Below are positions 1 through 8,589 of a stretch of 64,000 bases of DNA, piece after piece (positions within the stretch are counted from its first letter, which is position 1; each line of letters opens with the position of its first letter). Origin of the DNA: an uncultured Dysosmobacter sp. (GTDB lineage: Bacteria > Bacillota > Clostridia > Oscillospirales > Oscillospiraceae); the NCBI GenBank assembly GCA_934636905.1, contig CAKUBJ010000003.1:7667-71666 (forward strand), read 5' to 3'. Made by a program: the position numbers and the translations under genes. The notes below the pieces were generated by a model. The model was not told the DNA's origin. It ran no database searches and saw only the letters and a program-made list of their open reading frames with translations.

Positions 1-2547
1 GATGCCCACGCCGGTGTAGATGTCAAAGAGCGCCACGTCTTTGAGAAGCCCTCTGGCACCCTTGCGGATGGCGTCCTCCAGCTGCCCCACGGTGACGGAC
101 TTGCCGCACACCACGGCGATGTCCCGGGTGACGGCAGGGAATCTGGGCAGAGGCTGGTAGACCGGCTGGGCGCCCCTGTTTTCATACAGCGCGTCGAACC
201 GCAGTTCGGCGGCGTACAGTTCGGCATCCACGCCGTAGTGCTCCGCCACATGGGGATGAACCTGCCCCAGCGTGCCCAGCAGGCGGTCACCGCAGTAGAC
301 CTTGGCGCAGCGGCCGGGATGATAGGAGGGATTCTCCCGGTCGGCCAGGAACCGGACGTCCTCCACCCGCAGCTGCTTCAGCACGGCTTCCACGGCGCCC
401 TTGAGGGCGAAGAAGTCCATGCCGCCGTAAGCACCCAGCGTCAGCACCTTCGGCTCGTCGGCAAGGCCGTCAGGCCGCTTGAAGTACACCCGCCCCAGTT
501 CGTAGAGCCTGGCGGACTTGTTGCGGAAGTTGTAGTTCCGGGTCAGGATTTCCAGCATGGAGGGCAGGGTGGTGGTGCGCATGATGGAGGTGTCCTCCCC
601 CAGCGGGTTCAGGATTTTCAGGGAGTCCCGCAGGGGGGAGTCCTTGGGAAGGTCGATTTTGTCGTAGTAGGTGGGGCTGATGAAGGAGTAGGTGATGATT
701 TCATCATACCCGGCGGCGCGGCACACGCTGCCCAGCAGGTTTTCCGTCTGCTGGATGTCCGTCAGCCCCCGACGCTCCGTCAGACCGTTGGAGAGGGTGT
801 CGGGGATGTTGTTGTAGCCGTAGAACCGGGCCACTTCCTCGGCAATGTCGGAGTAATGCTCCACATCGGAACGCCAGGAGGGAACATGGATGGTGTCCCC
901 CTCCACGGTGAAGTCCAGAGATTCCAGAATCCGCACCATTTCTTCCCGGGACACGTCGGTGCCCAGCAGGCCGTTGACCTTCTCCGGCTCCAGCTTCACG
1001 GTGACGGGATTGGAGTCTCTGGCGATGACATCCATGACGCCGTCCACCACTTCGCCGGCGCCCAGCAGTTCCACCAGTTCGCAGGCACGCTCCACGGCCT
1101 TCAGGGTGTTCATGGGGTCAAGCCCCTTTTCGTAGCGGGAGGAGGCGTCGGTGCGCATATTCAGCGCGGCGGCGGTGCGGTGGATGGAGGTGCCGTTGAA
1201 GTTGGCGGACTCAAAGAGCACCATGGCGGTGTCGCCTACGATTTCGGAGTTGGCGCCGCCCATGACGCCCGCTACGCAGACGGGTCTGTTCTCATCGCAG
1301 ATGCAGAGCATGGAGGGGGTCAGCTTCCGCTGATTGCCATCCAGGGTCTGGATGGTTTCCCCCTCCCGGGCGGTGCGGACGATGATATGGTTGCCCTCCA
1401 CGCAGGAGAAGTCAAAGGCGTGCATGGGCTGGCCGTATTCCAGCATCACATAGTTGGTGATGTCCACGATGTTGTTGATGGGGCGGACGCCGGAGTTCCG
1501 CAGCCGTTCCCGCAGCCATGCAGGGGAAGGCTGAATCTTCACGTTCTTTACCATCCGGGCGGTGTACCGGGGGCAGAGGTCGCCGTCCTCAATGTCGATG
1601 TCCACCAGTTCGGCAATGGAGCCGCCGCAGCCCTTCACCACAGGGGTGTGGAGTTTCAGAGGACGGTGGAAGGTGGCGCTGGCCTCCCGGGCAAGGCCGA
1701 TGACGCTGAGGCAGTCGGGGCGGTTGGGGGTGATTTCAAACTCCACCACATGGTCGTCGGCGCCGATGACCTTGGCCATGTCGTCTCCGGGCTTCACGTC
1801 CTCGTTGAGGACGAAAATGCCGTCGGCAATGCAGTGGGGGAACTCCTTCTGCTCCGCGTGGAGGTCAGTCAGGGTGCAGATGGCGTCAGCCTTGGTGTTG
1901 TAGGCCACCAAATCCCCTGTGTGGAGGTTGGAGCAGGCGGTGTCAGGAGAAGCGGTGGCGCTGCCGATGTCCAGGGTGGTGTGATACCGGCCGTAGGACT
2001 GAGGCTCCACCTCCAGCACCTTGCCGCAGACCACGGGGCCGAACACCTTGTCCCCGGGCCGGATGTCGGTGGGGATGGAGGGCTTGGCAGGGTCGATGGG
2101 ATGATAGTCGTTCAGCAGGGCGGCGGGGGTGATGACCGCGTAGGGGTAATCATGCTCGGCGGTAAGACCCAGTTCCTTCAGGGAGCAGAGCATTCCGTTG
2201 GAGAGCACTCCCCGGAGTTTGCCCTTTTCGATTTTCACACCGCCGGGCAGCAGGGACTTGTGCTGCGCAACGGGAATCAGGTCGCCTGCATGGATGTTCC
2301 ACGCGCCGGTGACAATCTGCACCGGCTCGCTCTGCCCCACGTCAATCTGGCAGACCCACATATGGTCGCTGTCCGGGTGCTTTTCCATGGACAGGATTTT
2401 GCCTACCACCACGTTTTTCAGGGACTCATCCAGCGCCGTCACCGTTTCCACCTTGGAGCCGGAGAGGGTCATGGCCTCGTCAAACTCCCGGTCACTGATG
2501 TCGGAAACGTCTACAAATTCATTTAACCATTTACGGGAAAGAATCAT
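1..2547 (-). CDS. pheT: Phenylalanyl-tRNA synthetase beta subunit (C-terminus cut by window edge)
   Basis: Beta chain of the cytoplasmic alpha2-beta2 enzyme that charges tRNA-Phe. The minus-strand frame opens with MILSRKWLNEFVD, typical of PheT, at ATG 2547 and runs without a stop to base 1. Domains in order are an N-terminal tRNA-binding (EMAP-like) domain, B3/B4 editing, B5 and the core; the last residues visible (LLKDVALFDIYTG) belong to the ferredoxin-fold anticodon-binding domain, so roughly 30-50 residues lie outside. It lies 21 bases after pheS in one operon. With 849 codons already visible it is longer than the usual roughly 800 residues; the extra length sits in the N-terminal tRNA-binding region, around residues 125-220. 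Identity is near certain. Confidence 0.97.
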   Translation of the reverse strand, partial: MILSRKWLNEFVDVSDISDREFDEAMTLSGSKVETVTALDESLKNVVVGKILSMEKHPDSDHMWVCQIDVGQSEPVQIVTGAWNIHAGDLIPVAQHKSLLPGGVKIEKGKLRGVLSNGMLCSLKELGLTAEHDYPYAVITPAALLNDYHPIDPAKPSIPTDIRPGDKVFGPVVCGKVLEVEPQSYGRYHTTLDIGSATASPDTACSNLHTGDLVAYNTKADAICTLTDLHAEQKEFPHCIADGIFVLNEDVKPGDDMAKVIGADDHVVEFEITPNRPDCLSVIGLAREASATFHRPLKLHTPVVKGCGGSIAELVDIDIEDGDLCPRYTARMVKNVKIQPSPAWLRERLRNSGVRPINNIVDITNYVMLEYGQPMHAFDFSCVEGNHIIVRTAREGETIQTLDGNQRKLTPSMLCICDENRPVCVAGVMGGANSEIVGDTAMVLFESANFNGTSIHRTAAALNMRTDASSRYEKGLDPMNTLKAVERACELVELLGAGEVVDGVMDVIARDSNPVTVKLEPEKVNGLLGTDVSREEMVRILESLDFTVEGDTIHVPSWRSDVEHYSDIAEEVARFYGYNNIPDTLSNGLTERRGLTDIQQTENLLGSVCRAAGYDEIITYSFISPTYYDKIDLPKDSPLRDSLKILNPLGEDTSIMRTTTLPSMLEILTRNYNFRNKSARLYELGRVYFKRPDGLADEPKVLTLGAYGGMDFFALKGAVEAVLKQLRVEDVRFLADRENPSYHPGRCAKVYCGDRLLGTLGQVHPHVAEHYGVDAELYAAELRFDALYENRGAQPVYQPLPRFPAVTRDIAVVCGKSVTVGQLEDAIRKGARGLLKDVALFDIYTGVGI

Positions 2548-2568
2548 TGTCTATACCTTGCCTCTCTG

Positions 2569-3597
2569 TCAAAATTGAGTCAGGAACCGCTCGTCGTTCT
2601 CGAAAATCAGCCGCAGGTCACTGATTTTGAAGTGACCCATGGCGAAGCGCTCCAGTCCCATGCCGAAGGCGAAGCCGGAATACTCGTCGGGGTCAATGCC
2701 GCAGTTCCGCAGCACCTTGGGGTGCACCATGCCGGCGCCCAGCACCTCAATCCAGCCCTCGCCCTTGCAGGTGGGGCAGCCCTTGCCGCCGCACTTGTGG
2801 CACTGGATGTCCACCTCGCAGGAGGGCTCCGTGAAGGGGAAGTGGTGGGGACGGAAGCGGGTGACGGAGCCGGGGCCGTAGATGGCCTTGATGACGGCGT
2901 TCAGCGTGCCTTTCAGGTCCGCCATGGTCACGCCCTTGTCCACCACCAGACCCTCGATCTGATGGAACATGGGGGAGTGGGTGGCGTCCACCTCGTCCTT
3001 GCGGTACACCCGGCCGGGGGAGATCATGCGGATGGGCACGCCGTGCTCCTCCATGGCCCGGATCTGCATGGGAGATGTCTGGGTGCGCAGCAGGATTTTG
3101 GAATCCTCCGTGAGGTAGAAGGTATCCGTCCAGTCCCGGGAGGGGTGGGATTCCGGCGCGTTCAGCTTGGTGAAATTGTAGCTTTCCAGTTCGATTTCCG
3201 GGCCGTCCATGATTTCAAAGCCCATGTCCAGAAATACCTGCTTGATTTCGTCCAGCACGGTGTACATGGGATGCTTGTGCCCCAGTTCCATGGCCTTGCC
3301 GGGGATGGTGACGTCCACCGTCTCGGCCTCCAGCCTGGCCTCCAGTGCCGCCTTCTGCAAAATGGCGGACTGGGACTCGATGGCCTTTTCCACGGCGGCG
3401 CGCACCTCGTTGGCCATCTGTCCCATGACGGGGCGCTCCTGAGCGGAGAGACTGCCCATCTGCTTGAGGACGGCGGTCAGTTCTCCCTTTTTGCCCAGAT
3501 ACTTCACCCGCAGGGCGTCCAGTTCCGCCGCGGCTTTGGTGCCCGCGATGGATTCCATGGCGCCTTTGCGGATGGCTTCCAGCTGTTCTTTCATCAT
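2569..3597 (-). CDS. pheS: Phenylalanyl-tRNA synthetase alpha subunit
   Basis: Catalytic alpha chain of Phe-tRNA ligase, 342 aa, the normal family length. The start is the first of two adjacent ATGs (MMKEQLEAIRKG), about ten bases after AAGGAG on the minus strand; a longer upstream frame is only T-box leader. The N-terminal coiled coil occupies about residues 1-90. Class II motif 2 contains the FRPHHFPFTEPS stretch, followed by a Cys-rich CHKCGGKGCPTC insert seen in many bacterial PheS, and motif 3 is the C-terminal GMGLERFAM. It is the first gene of pheST and lies directly behind a T-box leader, so expression should rise when uncharged tRNA-Phe accumulates. Confidence 0.97.
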   Translation of the reverse strand: MMKEQLEAIRKGAMESIAGTKAAAELDALRVKYLGKKGELTAVLKQMGSLSAQERPVMGQMANEVRAAVEKAIESQSAILQKAALEARLEAETVDVTIPGKAMELGHKHPMYTVLDEIKQVFLDMGFEIMDGPEIELESYNFTKLNAPESHPSRDWTDTFYLTEDSKILLRTQTSPMQIRAMEEHGVPIRMISPGRVYRKDEVDATHSPMFHQIEGLVVDKGVTMADLKGTLNAVIKAIYGPGSVTRFRPHHFPFTEPSCEVDIQCHKCGGKGCPTCKGEGWIEVLGAGMVHPKVLRNCGIDPDEYSGFAFGMGLERFAMGHFKISDLRLIFENDERFLTQF

Positions 3598-3689
3598 AAA
3601 CGCAAAACTCCTTTGTGTTGGAATGGGATAACGGAATGGGGCTGTGAGGCGGCTTTGTACTGCGTCCGGCGGCAGGGCAGGTGTTCCGG

Positions 3690-3915
3690 AAGTGCAAAAT
3701 AAAAAGCCCTCCATCCCATCCTTGGGACGAAAGACTTCCTTCCGCGGTACCACCCAAATTTGCGCCGGAGCGCACACTTGCACCCCGGTAACGGAGGGTA
3801 TCCGCCATGTTTCCATGGAAGCTCCGGGGCGAACCAAACCGGGCGTCCGCAGGTCGGCTTGCAGCCGGTGACCGACCCTCTCTGCGGCGGCGTTTCAGGT
3901 TATTTTCCCGTTCAC
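3690..3915 (-). promoter_or_regulatory. T-box leader of pheST
   Basis: The minus strand carries the conserved T-box core GGGTGGTACCGCGG (complement of about 3742-3756), followed by TTCGTCCC and an intrinsic terminator. That terminator pairs 14 bases (AAGTCTTTCGTCCC with GGGATGGAGGGCTT) before a T-rich tail. Upstream is a Stem I-like region with an AGAGAGG element and the stem GGTCGG/CCGACC. T-boxes sense uncharged tRNA and favour an antiterminator. A Phe specifier (TTC) is expected from the gene downstream; TTC triplets are present but I could not assign the specifier loop securely. Confidence 0.93.
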
Positions 3916-3932
3916 AGCCTGTATCGTACCCA

Positions 3933-3961
3933 TATATAACATAGAATCCGGGAAAATGCAA
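3933..3961 (-). promoter_or_regulatory. Sigma-A-type promoter of pheST
   Basis: On the minus strand TTGCAT (3961-3956) and TATATA (3938-3933) are separated by 17 bases. Transcription would start near 3926, just ahead of the T-box leader. Confidence 0.7.
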
Positions 3962-4009
3962 GCGCAAAATGCACAAAAACAGGAAATCCGGGGGACGGAA
4001 AGAATTTCG

Positions 4010-4038
4010 TTGCACCCGGCGCCGTCCTATGGTAGAAT
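4010..4038 (+). promoter_or_regulatory. Promoter of the cytidylate-kinase-like gene
   Basis: TTGCAC (4010-4015) and TAGAAT (4033-4038) have 17-base spacing, placing the start about 42 bases ahead of the ATG at 4087. It diverges from the pheST promoter about 50 bases away. Confidence 0.65.
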
Positions 4039-4086
4039 GAAGCCGGAAAATAACCCGCCAGTGCGGGCAGGAGGGAGAAACTGACT

Positions 4087-4686
4087 ATGAACAAGATCAT
4101 CACCATCAGCCGGGAGTACGGTGCAGGCGGCCATTCCATCGGCCGGCGGGTAGCGGAGGAACTGGGGATCCCGTTCTACGACCGGGACATTCTGAAGGAG
4201 ACGGTGAAGACCAGCGGCTTTGACCCGGACATGGTGGAGCACGATCAGGAGGACGTATCCTCTACGAATTTCTTCCTCAAGAGCATCTGCTCTTTCTCGG
4301 ACGCCTCCTTCTCCGACACCCAGGATGCCATTCACGACGTGCAGAAGGCCGTCATCCTCCACTTCGCCAAGGAAGGCCCCTGCGTGATTCTGGGGCGCTG
4401 CGCCGACGAGATTCTGCGGGAGGCGGGAATGGAGTCCCTGAACGTGTTCATCCACGCCGATGCGGTGCACCGGGCAGTGCGGGTCAGCGAACTGACCGGC
4501 TCCAAGGATGCCACGGAGCTTCAGAAAATCATTACGAAGAAGGACGACAGCCGCCACACCTACTATCATCACTACACCGGCAAGAAGTGGGGGGACTGCC
4601 ACAATTACCAGCTGGTGCTGGACAGCGGCGCGCTGGGCTATGACCTGTGCGTCAAGCTGATTCTGGAAGCCGCTCAGGCCGAATAA
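4087..4686 (+). CDS. Cytidylate kinase-like P-loop protein
   Basis: A 199-aa cytoplasmic protein of the cytidylate kinase-like family (AAA_26 type), widespread in Clostridia. It starts MNKIITISREYGAGGHSIGRRVAEELG, with a P-loop-like GAGGHSIG followed by the YDRD segment these proteins share. True Cmk is about 220 aa and carries an NMP-binding insert, so the substrate here is not settled; nucleotide phosphotransfer is inferred from family. The gene is monocistronic: own promoter upstream, terminator 38 bases after the stop. RBS is the purine-rich GGAGGGAGAA before ATG 4087. Confidence 0.85.
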   Translation: MNKIITISREYGAGGHSIGRRVAEELGIPFYDRDILKETVKTSGFDPDMVEHDQEDVSSTNFFLKSICSFSDASFSDTQDAIHDVQKAVILHFAKEGPCVILGRCADEILREAGMESLNVFIHADAVHRAVRVSELTGSKDATELQKIITKKDDSRHTYYHHYTGKKWGDCHNYQLVLDSGALGYDLCVKLILEAAQAE

Positions 4687-4723
4687 AACGGAAATCCCCC
4701 TGACGGGGCGGCAGAGCCATGAA

Positions 4724-4771
4724 GCGCCCTGACAGGCCGTTGCGTATGCGATGCCTGCCGGGGCGTTTTTT
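4724..4771 (+). terminator. Intrinsic terminator
   Basis: CGCCCTGACAGGC pairs with GCCTGCCGGGGCG (G-U pairs allowed) across a 15-base loop and is followed by TTTTTT. It ends the cytidylate-kinase-like transcript. Confidence 0.8.
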
Positions 4772-4837
4772 CAGTGCCGCTTTCCGGGGCACAGGATTCC
4801 CGCAGAACCCCTGCGGAGGGAAAAAGGAGGAATCTCT

Positions 4838-6379
4838 TTGAAACTGACAACATCCGCCCAGATGCGGGAACTGGATAAAATCGCCATCGAGGAGCGGCAC
4901 ATCCCCTCCATCGACCTGATGGAGCGGGCGGCGGAGGGCGTGGCGGAGGCGGTGCTGGCGCTGCTGCCGGAGAAGCCCTCCCGGTGCCGGGCAGCGGCGC
5001 TGTGCGGCTCGGGAAACAACGGCGGAGACGGCATTGCCGCCGCACGGCTGCTGTTTTTGAAAGGAGTGCGGGTGCGCTGCTTTCTGGTGGGGGACTATGA
5101 AAAGCTGACTCCGGACAGCATGGAAATGACCCGCCGCCTGTCGGACTGCGGCGTGGAACTGGAGCGCTTTGACCCGAAAAATGAGGAGCAGCTGGGGTAT
5201 ATCCGCCGCTGCGACGCGGTGATTGACACCGTGTTCGGCGTGGGGCTGAACCGGGAGGTGACGGAGGGCAGCGTCTTTGCCGCCGCCATTGACCTGATGA
5301 ACGAAAGCCGGGGGCACGTCATTGCCGCCGACATTGCCAGCGGCGTGGAGGCGGACACCGGCCGGATTCTGGGCAGAGCCGTCCGGGCGGAGCGAACCGT
5401 GACCTTCACCTTCCCCAAAATCGGGCAGGCAGTGGGGGAGGGCGCCATTTACAGCGGACAGGTTTCCGTGGAGGACATCGGGATTCCGGCAGACCTGAAG
5501 CGGAAGCTGACAAGCGCCGCCCAGACGGTGGAGCCGGACTTTGTGGGCTGGGCGCTGCCGCCCCGGCAGGCGGACGGCCACAAGGGCACCTTCGGGAAGC
5601 TGCTGATTGTGGGCGGCGCCGTGGGGTACACCGGCGCGCCGTATCTGGCGGCGTCGGCGGCAGTGCGCACCGGCTGCGGACTGGTGTCTCTGGGGGTGCC
5701 GGAGGTCATCTGGCCTGTGGAGGCAGCCAAGTGCACCTCCGCCATGCCCTTCCCCCTGCCGGAGAAGGGCGGAATGCTCTCCGGCAAAGCCATACCGCAG
5801 ATTCTGAAGAAACTCTCCGGCTGTGACGTGCTGGCGCTTGGCCCCGGACTGGGCCGCAGTGAAGAAACGGCCCGGCTGGTGTGGGAACTGCTGAAGACGG
5901 AGAAGCCGGTGGTGCTGGACGCCGACGGCATAAATGCCCTTGCCGGGCATATGGATGTACTGGATGCCCGCCGGGGGCGCGTCACAATCCTGACGCCCCA
6001 TGACGTGGAGTTTGCCCGCATGGGCGGGGAACTCAGGGGCGGCGACCGGGTAAAGGCGGCGCGGGACTTCGCCGTGTCCCACGGCTGCGTGCTGGTGCTG
6101 AAGGGGCACCGGACGGTGACGGCCGCGCCGGAGGGGAACGTTCTGGTGAACACCACCGGGAGCAGCGGCCTTGCCAAGGGGGGCAGCGGAGACGTCCTTA
6201 CCGGCGTCATCGCCTCCCTGCTGGCACAGGGTGCCGGGGCGGTGCAGGCGGCTGCTGCCGGGGCGTGGCTCCACGGCCGGGCAGGGGACTTGGCGCAGCA
6301 GGAACTGACGGCCTACGGCACGACGCCGGAGGACACCGTGCACCGCCTGCCGGCAGCCATCCGGGAAATTCTGGAATAA
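4838..6379 (+). CDS. nnr: Bifunctional NAD(P)H-hydrate epimerase / ADP-dependent NAD(P)H-hydrate dehydratase
   Basis: Repairs hydrated NADH and NADPH: the N-terminal domain epimerises the R and S hydrates, the C-terminal domain dehydrates the S form using ADP. 513 aa, normal for the fused enzyme. The epimerase half (about 1-215) shows GSGNNGGDG; the dehydratase half (about 225-510) shows LTPHDVEFARM and GSGDVLTG. Start chosen is TTG 4838, eight bases after AAAAAGGAGG; the longer frame from 4751 runs through the preceding terminator and is unlikely. A lipoprotein gene follows after 14 bases, so the two are probably co-transcribed. Confidence 0.94.
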   Translation: MKLTTSAQMRELDKIAIEERHIPSIDLMERAAEGVAEAVLALLPEKPSRCRAAALCGSGNNGGDGIAAARLLFLKGVRVRCFLVGDYEKLTPDSMEMTRRLSDCGVELERFDPKNEEQLGYIRRCDAVIDTVFGVGLNREVTEGSVFAAAIDLMNESRGHVIAADIASGVEADTGRILGRAVRAERTVTFTFPKIGQAVGEGAIYSGQVSVEDIGIPADLKRKLTSAAQTVEPDFVGWALPPRQADGHKGTFGKLLIVGGAVGYTGAPYLAASAAVRTGCGLVSLGVPEVIWPVEAAKCTSAMPFPLPEKGGMLSGKAIPQILKKLSGCDVLALGPGLGRSEETARLVWELLKTEKPVVLDADGINALAGHMDVLDARRGRVTILTPHDVEFARMGGELRGGDRVKAARDFAVSHGCVLVLKGHRTVTAAPEGNVLVNTTGSSGLAKGGSGDVLTGVIASLLAQGAGAVQAAAAGAWLHGRAGDLAQQELTAYGTTPEDTVHRLPAAIREILE

Positions 6380-6393
6380 CGGAGGAAAACGGG

Positions 6394-6993
6394 GTGCGCA
6401 TTGTAAAATGTGTACCGATGATGACCCTGTGCCTGCTGCTGTGTGGCTGCGGTGCACAGGAAAAGGAGCCGGCGGCGGATTTCAGAGCCGCCTATCAGGA
6501 GATGTCCGGCTGTGAAATGACGGCGGAGGTCACCTGTGACCAGTCCGGACGGGCGTGGACGGCAGTCCTGCGGAGCACCTGCGTGCCGGAGGGGGAGAGC
6601 ACCGTGGAGGTGCTGGAGCCGCTGGAACTGGCCGGCGTCCGGGCCGTCATCCAGGAGGAGGGCTGGACGCTGGAATACGGCGACCTGTGCCTGAACGCCG
6701 GGACGCTGAGCGGGGAGGACATCAGCCCCGCCGAAGCGCTGCCCCGGATGATGTCCGCCCTGCGGGAGGGCTGGCTGCTGGAGGAGAACGACGAGGAATG
6801 GGAGGCAGTTCCCTGCACCCGGCTGGCGCTGGAGCAGACCGGCGGCGCCGGCGGGGAAATTGTGACCACCCTCTGGCTCCGGCAGGCGGAGGGCACCCCT
6901 CTTTACGGAGAAATCGCCGTGGACGGCGAAACAATTTTGAAAGCCCGGTTTACGGATTTTGCATTCTGTGATACAATAGCGGAAACCCCATGA
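6394..6993 (+). CDS. GerS/LolA-like lipoprotein
   Basis: A 199-aa predicted lipoprotein. Start GTG 6394 follows GGAGG by eight bases. A hydrophobic leader (MMTLCLLLCGC) ends in a lipobox with lipidated Cys near residue 19. The mature part is a beta-rich run of short strands (about 25-195), with VEVLEPLELAGVRAVI and GWTLEYGDLCLNAGTL resembling the LolA-like fold of germination lipoprotein GerS-related proteins. Position directly before alr also matches: in Clostridioides difficile gerS neighbours an alanine racemase gene. A role in spore germination or envelope work is inference; the sequence alone supports a surface lipoprotein. Confidence 0.6.
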   Translation: MRIVKCVPMMTLCLLLCGCGAQEKEPAADFRAAYQEMSGCEMTAEVTCDQSGRAWTAVLRSTCVPEGESTVEVLEPLELAGVRAVIQEEGWTLEYGDLCLNAGTLSGEDISPAEALPRMMSALREGWLLEENDEEWEAVPCTRLALEQTGGAGGEIVTTLWLRQAEGTPLYGEIAVDGETILKARFTDFAFCDTIAETP

Positions 6994-7039
6994 AAAACAG
7001 CGGGAGTCCCGCAAATTCACAAAAGACAGGTGAATCACT

Positions 7040-8206
7040 TTGGAGGATACGATTCTGCGGCGCACCTGGGCGGAAATTGACCTGGATGCGCTGGAACACA
7101 ATTATAACATCGCCCGGCAGAGAACTGGCGCCGGTGTGAAATATCTGGGGGTGGTGAAGGCGGATGCCTACGGCCACGGCGCGGTGCAGGTTTCCCGGAA
7201 ACTGGAGCAGCTGGGGGCGGACTATCTGGCGGTGTCCAGTCTGGACGAGGCCCGGGAACTGCGTCACGGCGGCATTGCCATGCCCATCCTGATTCTGGGG
7301 CATACGCCTCCGGAGATGGTGCCCCAGCTGATTGCTTACAACATCACCCAGGCGGTGTCCGCCAAGGCCAAGGCGGAGGAATACAGCGCCGAGGCGGTGA
7401 AATGCGGCGGCACCCTGCGGGTGCACATCAAGGTGGACACCGGGATGTCCCGGCTGGGCTTTCTGGTGCGCGGTGAGCATTTTGAGGGCGGCGTGGACGC
7501 CATTGCGGCCTCCTGCGCCCTGCCGGGGCTGGACGCCGAGGGCATTTTCACCCACTTTGCCGTCTCCGACATGGACGGCGAAGACTGCGAGGCCTATACC
7601 CGGGAGCAGTTCGGCGTGTTCACCCATGTGCTGGACGCGCTGGCGGCGCAGGGCCGCACCTTCCGCATCCGCCATTGCGCCAACAGCGGCGCCCTGACCC
7701 GGTATCCGGAGATGTATCTGGATATGGTGCGTCCCGGCATCGCCCTCTACGGCGTGGGGGACGACGCCCAACGGCTGGGACTGCGGCCGGTCATGAGCCT
7801 GAAGTCCAGCATTTCCACCATCAAGATTTTTGACCCGGACACCACCGTCAGCTACGGGCGCACCTTCCGCACCACGGGGAAGACCCGCATCGGCGTGCTG
7901 CCCATCGGCTATGCCGACGGCTTCTTCCGGGGGTTGTCCAACCGCATGGCGGTGCAGACGGCTTATGGCCCGGCACCCCTACGGGGACGGATCTGCATGG
8001 ATATGTGCATGGTGGATCTGACGGATCTGCCGGAGGTAAAGGTGGGGGACACCGTGGAGATCTTCGGCAAGACCCAGAGTGTGGACAGTCTGGCCGCCCT
8101 TCTGGATACCATCCCCTACGAACTGATCTGCGCCGTCAGCAAGCGGGTGCCGAGATTGTACATGGAGCAGGGGAAAGAGGTAGAGCGGAGCCTGCGGCTG
8201 CTGTAA
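7040..8206 (+). CDS. alr: Alanine racemase
   Basis: PLP enzyme interconverting L- and D-alanine for peptidoglycan and spore germination control. 388 aa, usual length. The PLP lysine is K40 in VVKADAYGHG; the second catalytic Tyr lies in VSYGRTF; PIGYADG and ICMDMCMVDLT are family signatures. The start is TTG 7040 (MEDTILRRTWAEIDLDAL), with only a weak AGGTGA upstream; no better start precedes it. It probably forms a unit with the GerS-like gene 46 bases upstream. The last 86 bases around the stop are present again at 8339-8424, behind a hairpin-rich insertion. Confidence 0.97.
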   Translation: MEDTILRRTWAEIDLDALEHNYNIARQRTGAGVKYLGVVKADAYGHGAVQVSRKLEQLGADYLAVSSLDEARELRHGGIAMPILILGHTPPEMVPQLIAYNITQAVSAKAKAEEYSAEAVKCGGTLRVHIKVDTGMSRLGFLVRGEHFEGGVDAIAASCALPGLDAEGIFTHFAVSDMDGEDCEAYTREQFGVFTHVLDALAAQGRTFRIRHCANSGALTRYPEMYLDMVRPGIALYGVGDDAQRLGLRPVMSLKSSISTIKIFDPDTTVSYGRTFRTTGKTRIGVLPIGYADGFFRGLSNRMAVQTAYGPAPLRGRICMDMCMVDLTDLPEVKVGDTVEIFGKTQSVDSLAALLDTIPYELICAVSKRVPRLYMEQGKEVERSLRLL

Positions 8207-8207
8207 G

Positions 8208-8338
8208 CGGGTCAGTTCGCCGCCGCAAATGCGGCGTACAAGCGTTTTGCGGAGCAAAACCTTGAAATGAGCCGGATTCATTCCGGGTCATTTGCGTGCA
8301 ATGACAGGGTTCCCGCCGGAATCCGATTCCGGTGGGAC
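8208..8338. repeat. Five-hairpin intergenic element, copy 1 (after alr)
   Basis: A 131-bp element lying between two copies of the alr tail. Five hairpins follow one another: CGCCGC-AAAT-GCGGCG (8221-8236), GTTTTGC-GGA-GCAAAAC (8244-8260), CCGGA-TTCAT-TCCGG (8272-8286), TCATTTGC-GT-GCAATGA (8288-8304) and a 12-bp stem TCCCGCCGGAAT/ATTCCGGTGGGA (8311-8337). Linkers CAAGC, CTTGAAAT and CAGGGT recur in the same order in the glmS copy at 16615-16772, whereas stems 2 and 5 are different in sequence but still pair. No open frame or T-tract terminator is evident. Confidence 0.8.
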
Positions 8339-8424
8339 ACTGACCTGCGCCGTCAGCAAGCGGGTACCGAGATTGTACATGGAGCAGGGGAAAGAGGTAG
8401 AGCGGAGCCTGCGGCTGCTGTAAG
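8339..8424 (+). repeat. Duplicate of the alr 3' end
   Basis: 84 of 86 bases match 8122-8207, the end of alr including its stop codon and one base beyond. In frame it would encode the last 27 or so Alr residues and the stop. It has no start codon of its own and is taken as a non-coding remnant of the event that placed the hairpin element. The rest of the gap up to 8580 holds further short inverted repeats (for example CCGGAATTT...AAATTCCGG near 8490-8520) but no gene I can support. Confidence 0.9.
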
Positions 8425-8589
8425 TCGGCAGCGCTCTGCCGCACACGACGCCTGTCCGCCGCATAGGATGCTGCGGGGCGGGACACCGGAATTTTGCCGG
8501 CGGGGTATAAATTCCGGGACTGCGTGGGAGAATGAAAGTGGCCTCACCGAATCGGTGACGGGTACTTCTTTCGGCGGAGTGTGAACTTT

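Noticed and set aside
238-2526. 762-residue open frame on the plus strand opposite pheT
   Set aside because: It is His/Gly/Val-rich, has no recognisable domain and lies entirely opposite a clear pheT; GC-rich genes commonly leave the complementary frame open.
8208-8338. Hairpins after alr as rho-independent terminators
   Set aside because: None is followed by a T tract, and five in a row with conserved linkers do not fit simple termination.
8267-8584. Antitoxin gene candidate upstream of mazF
   Set aside because: The 105-codon frame is made of the hairpin element and the out-of-frame alr tail copy; no MazE/EndoAI features.
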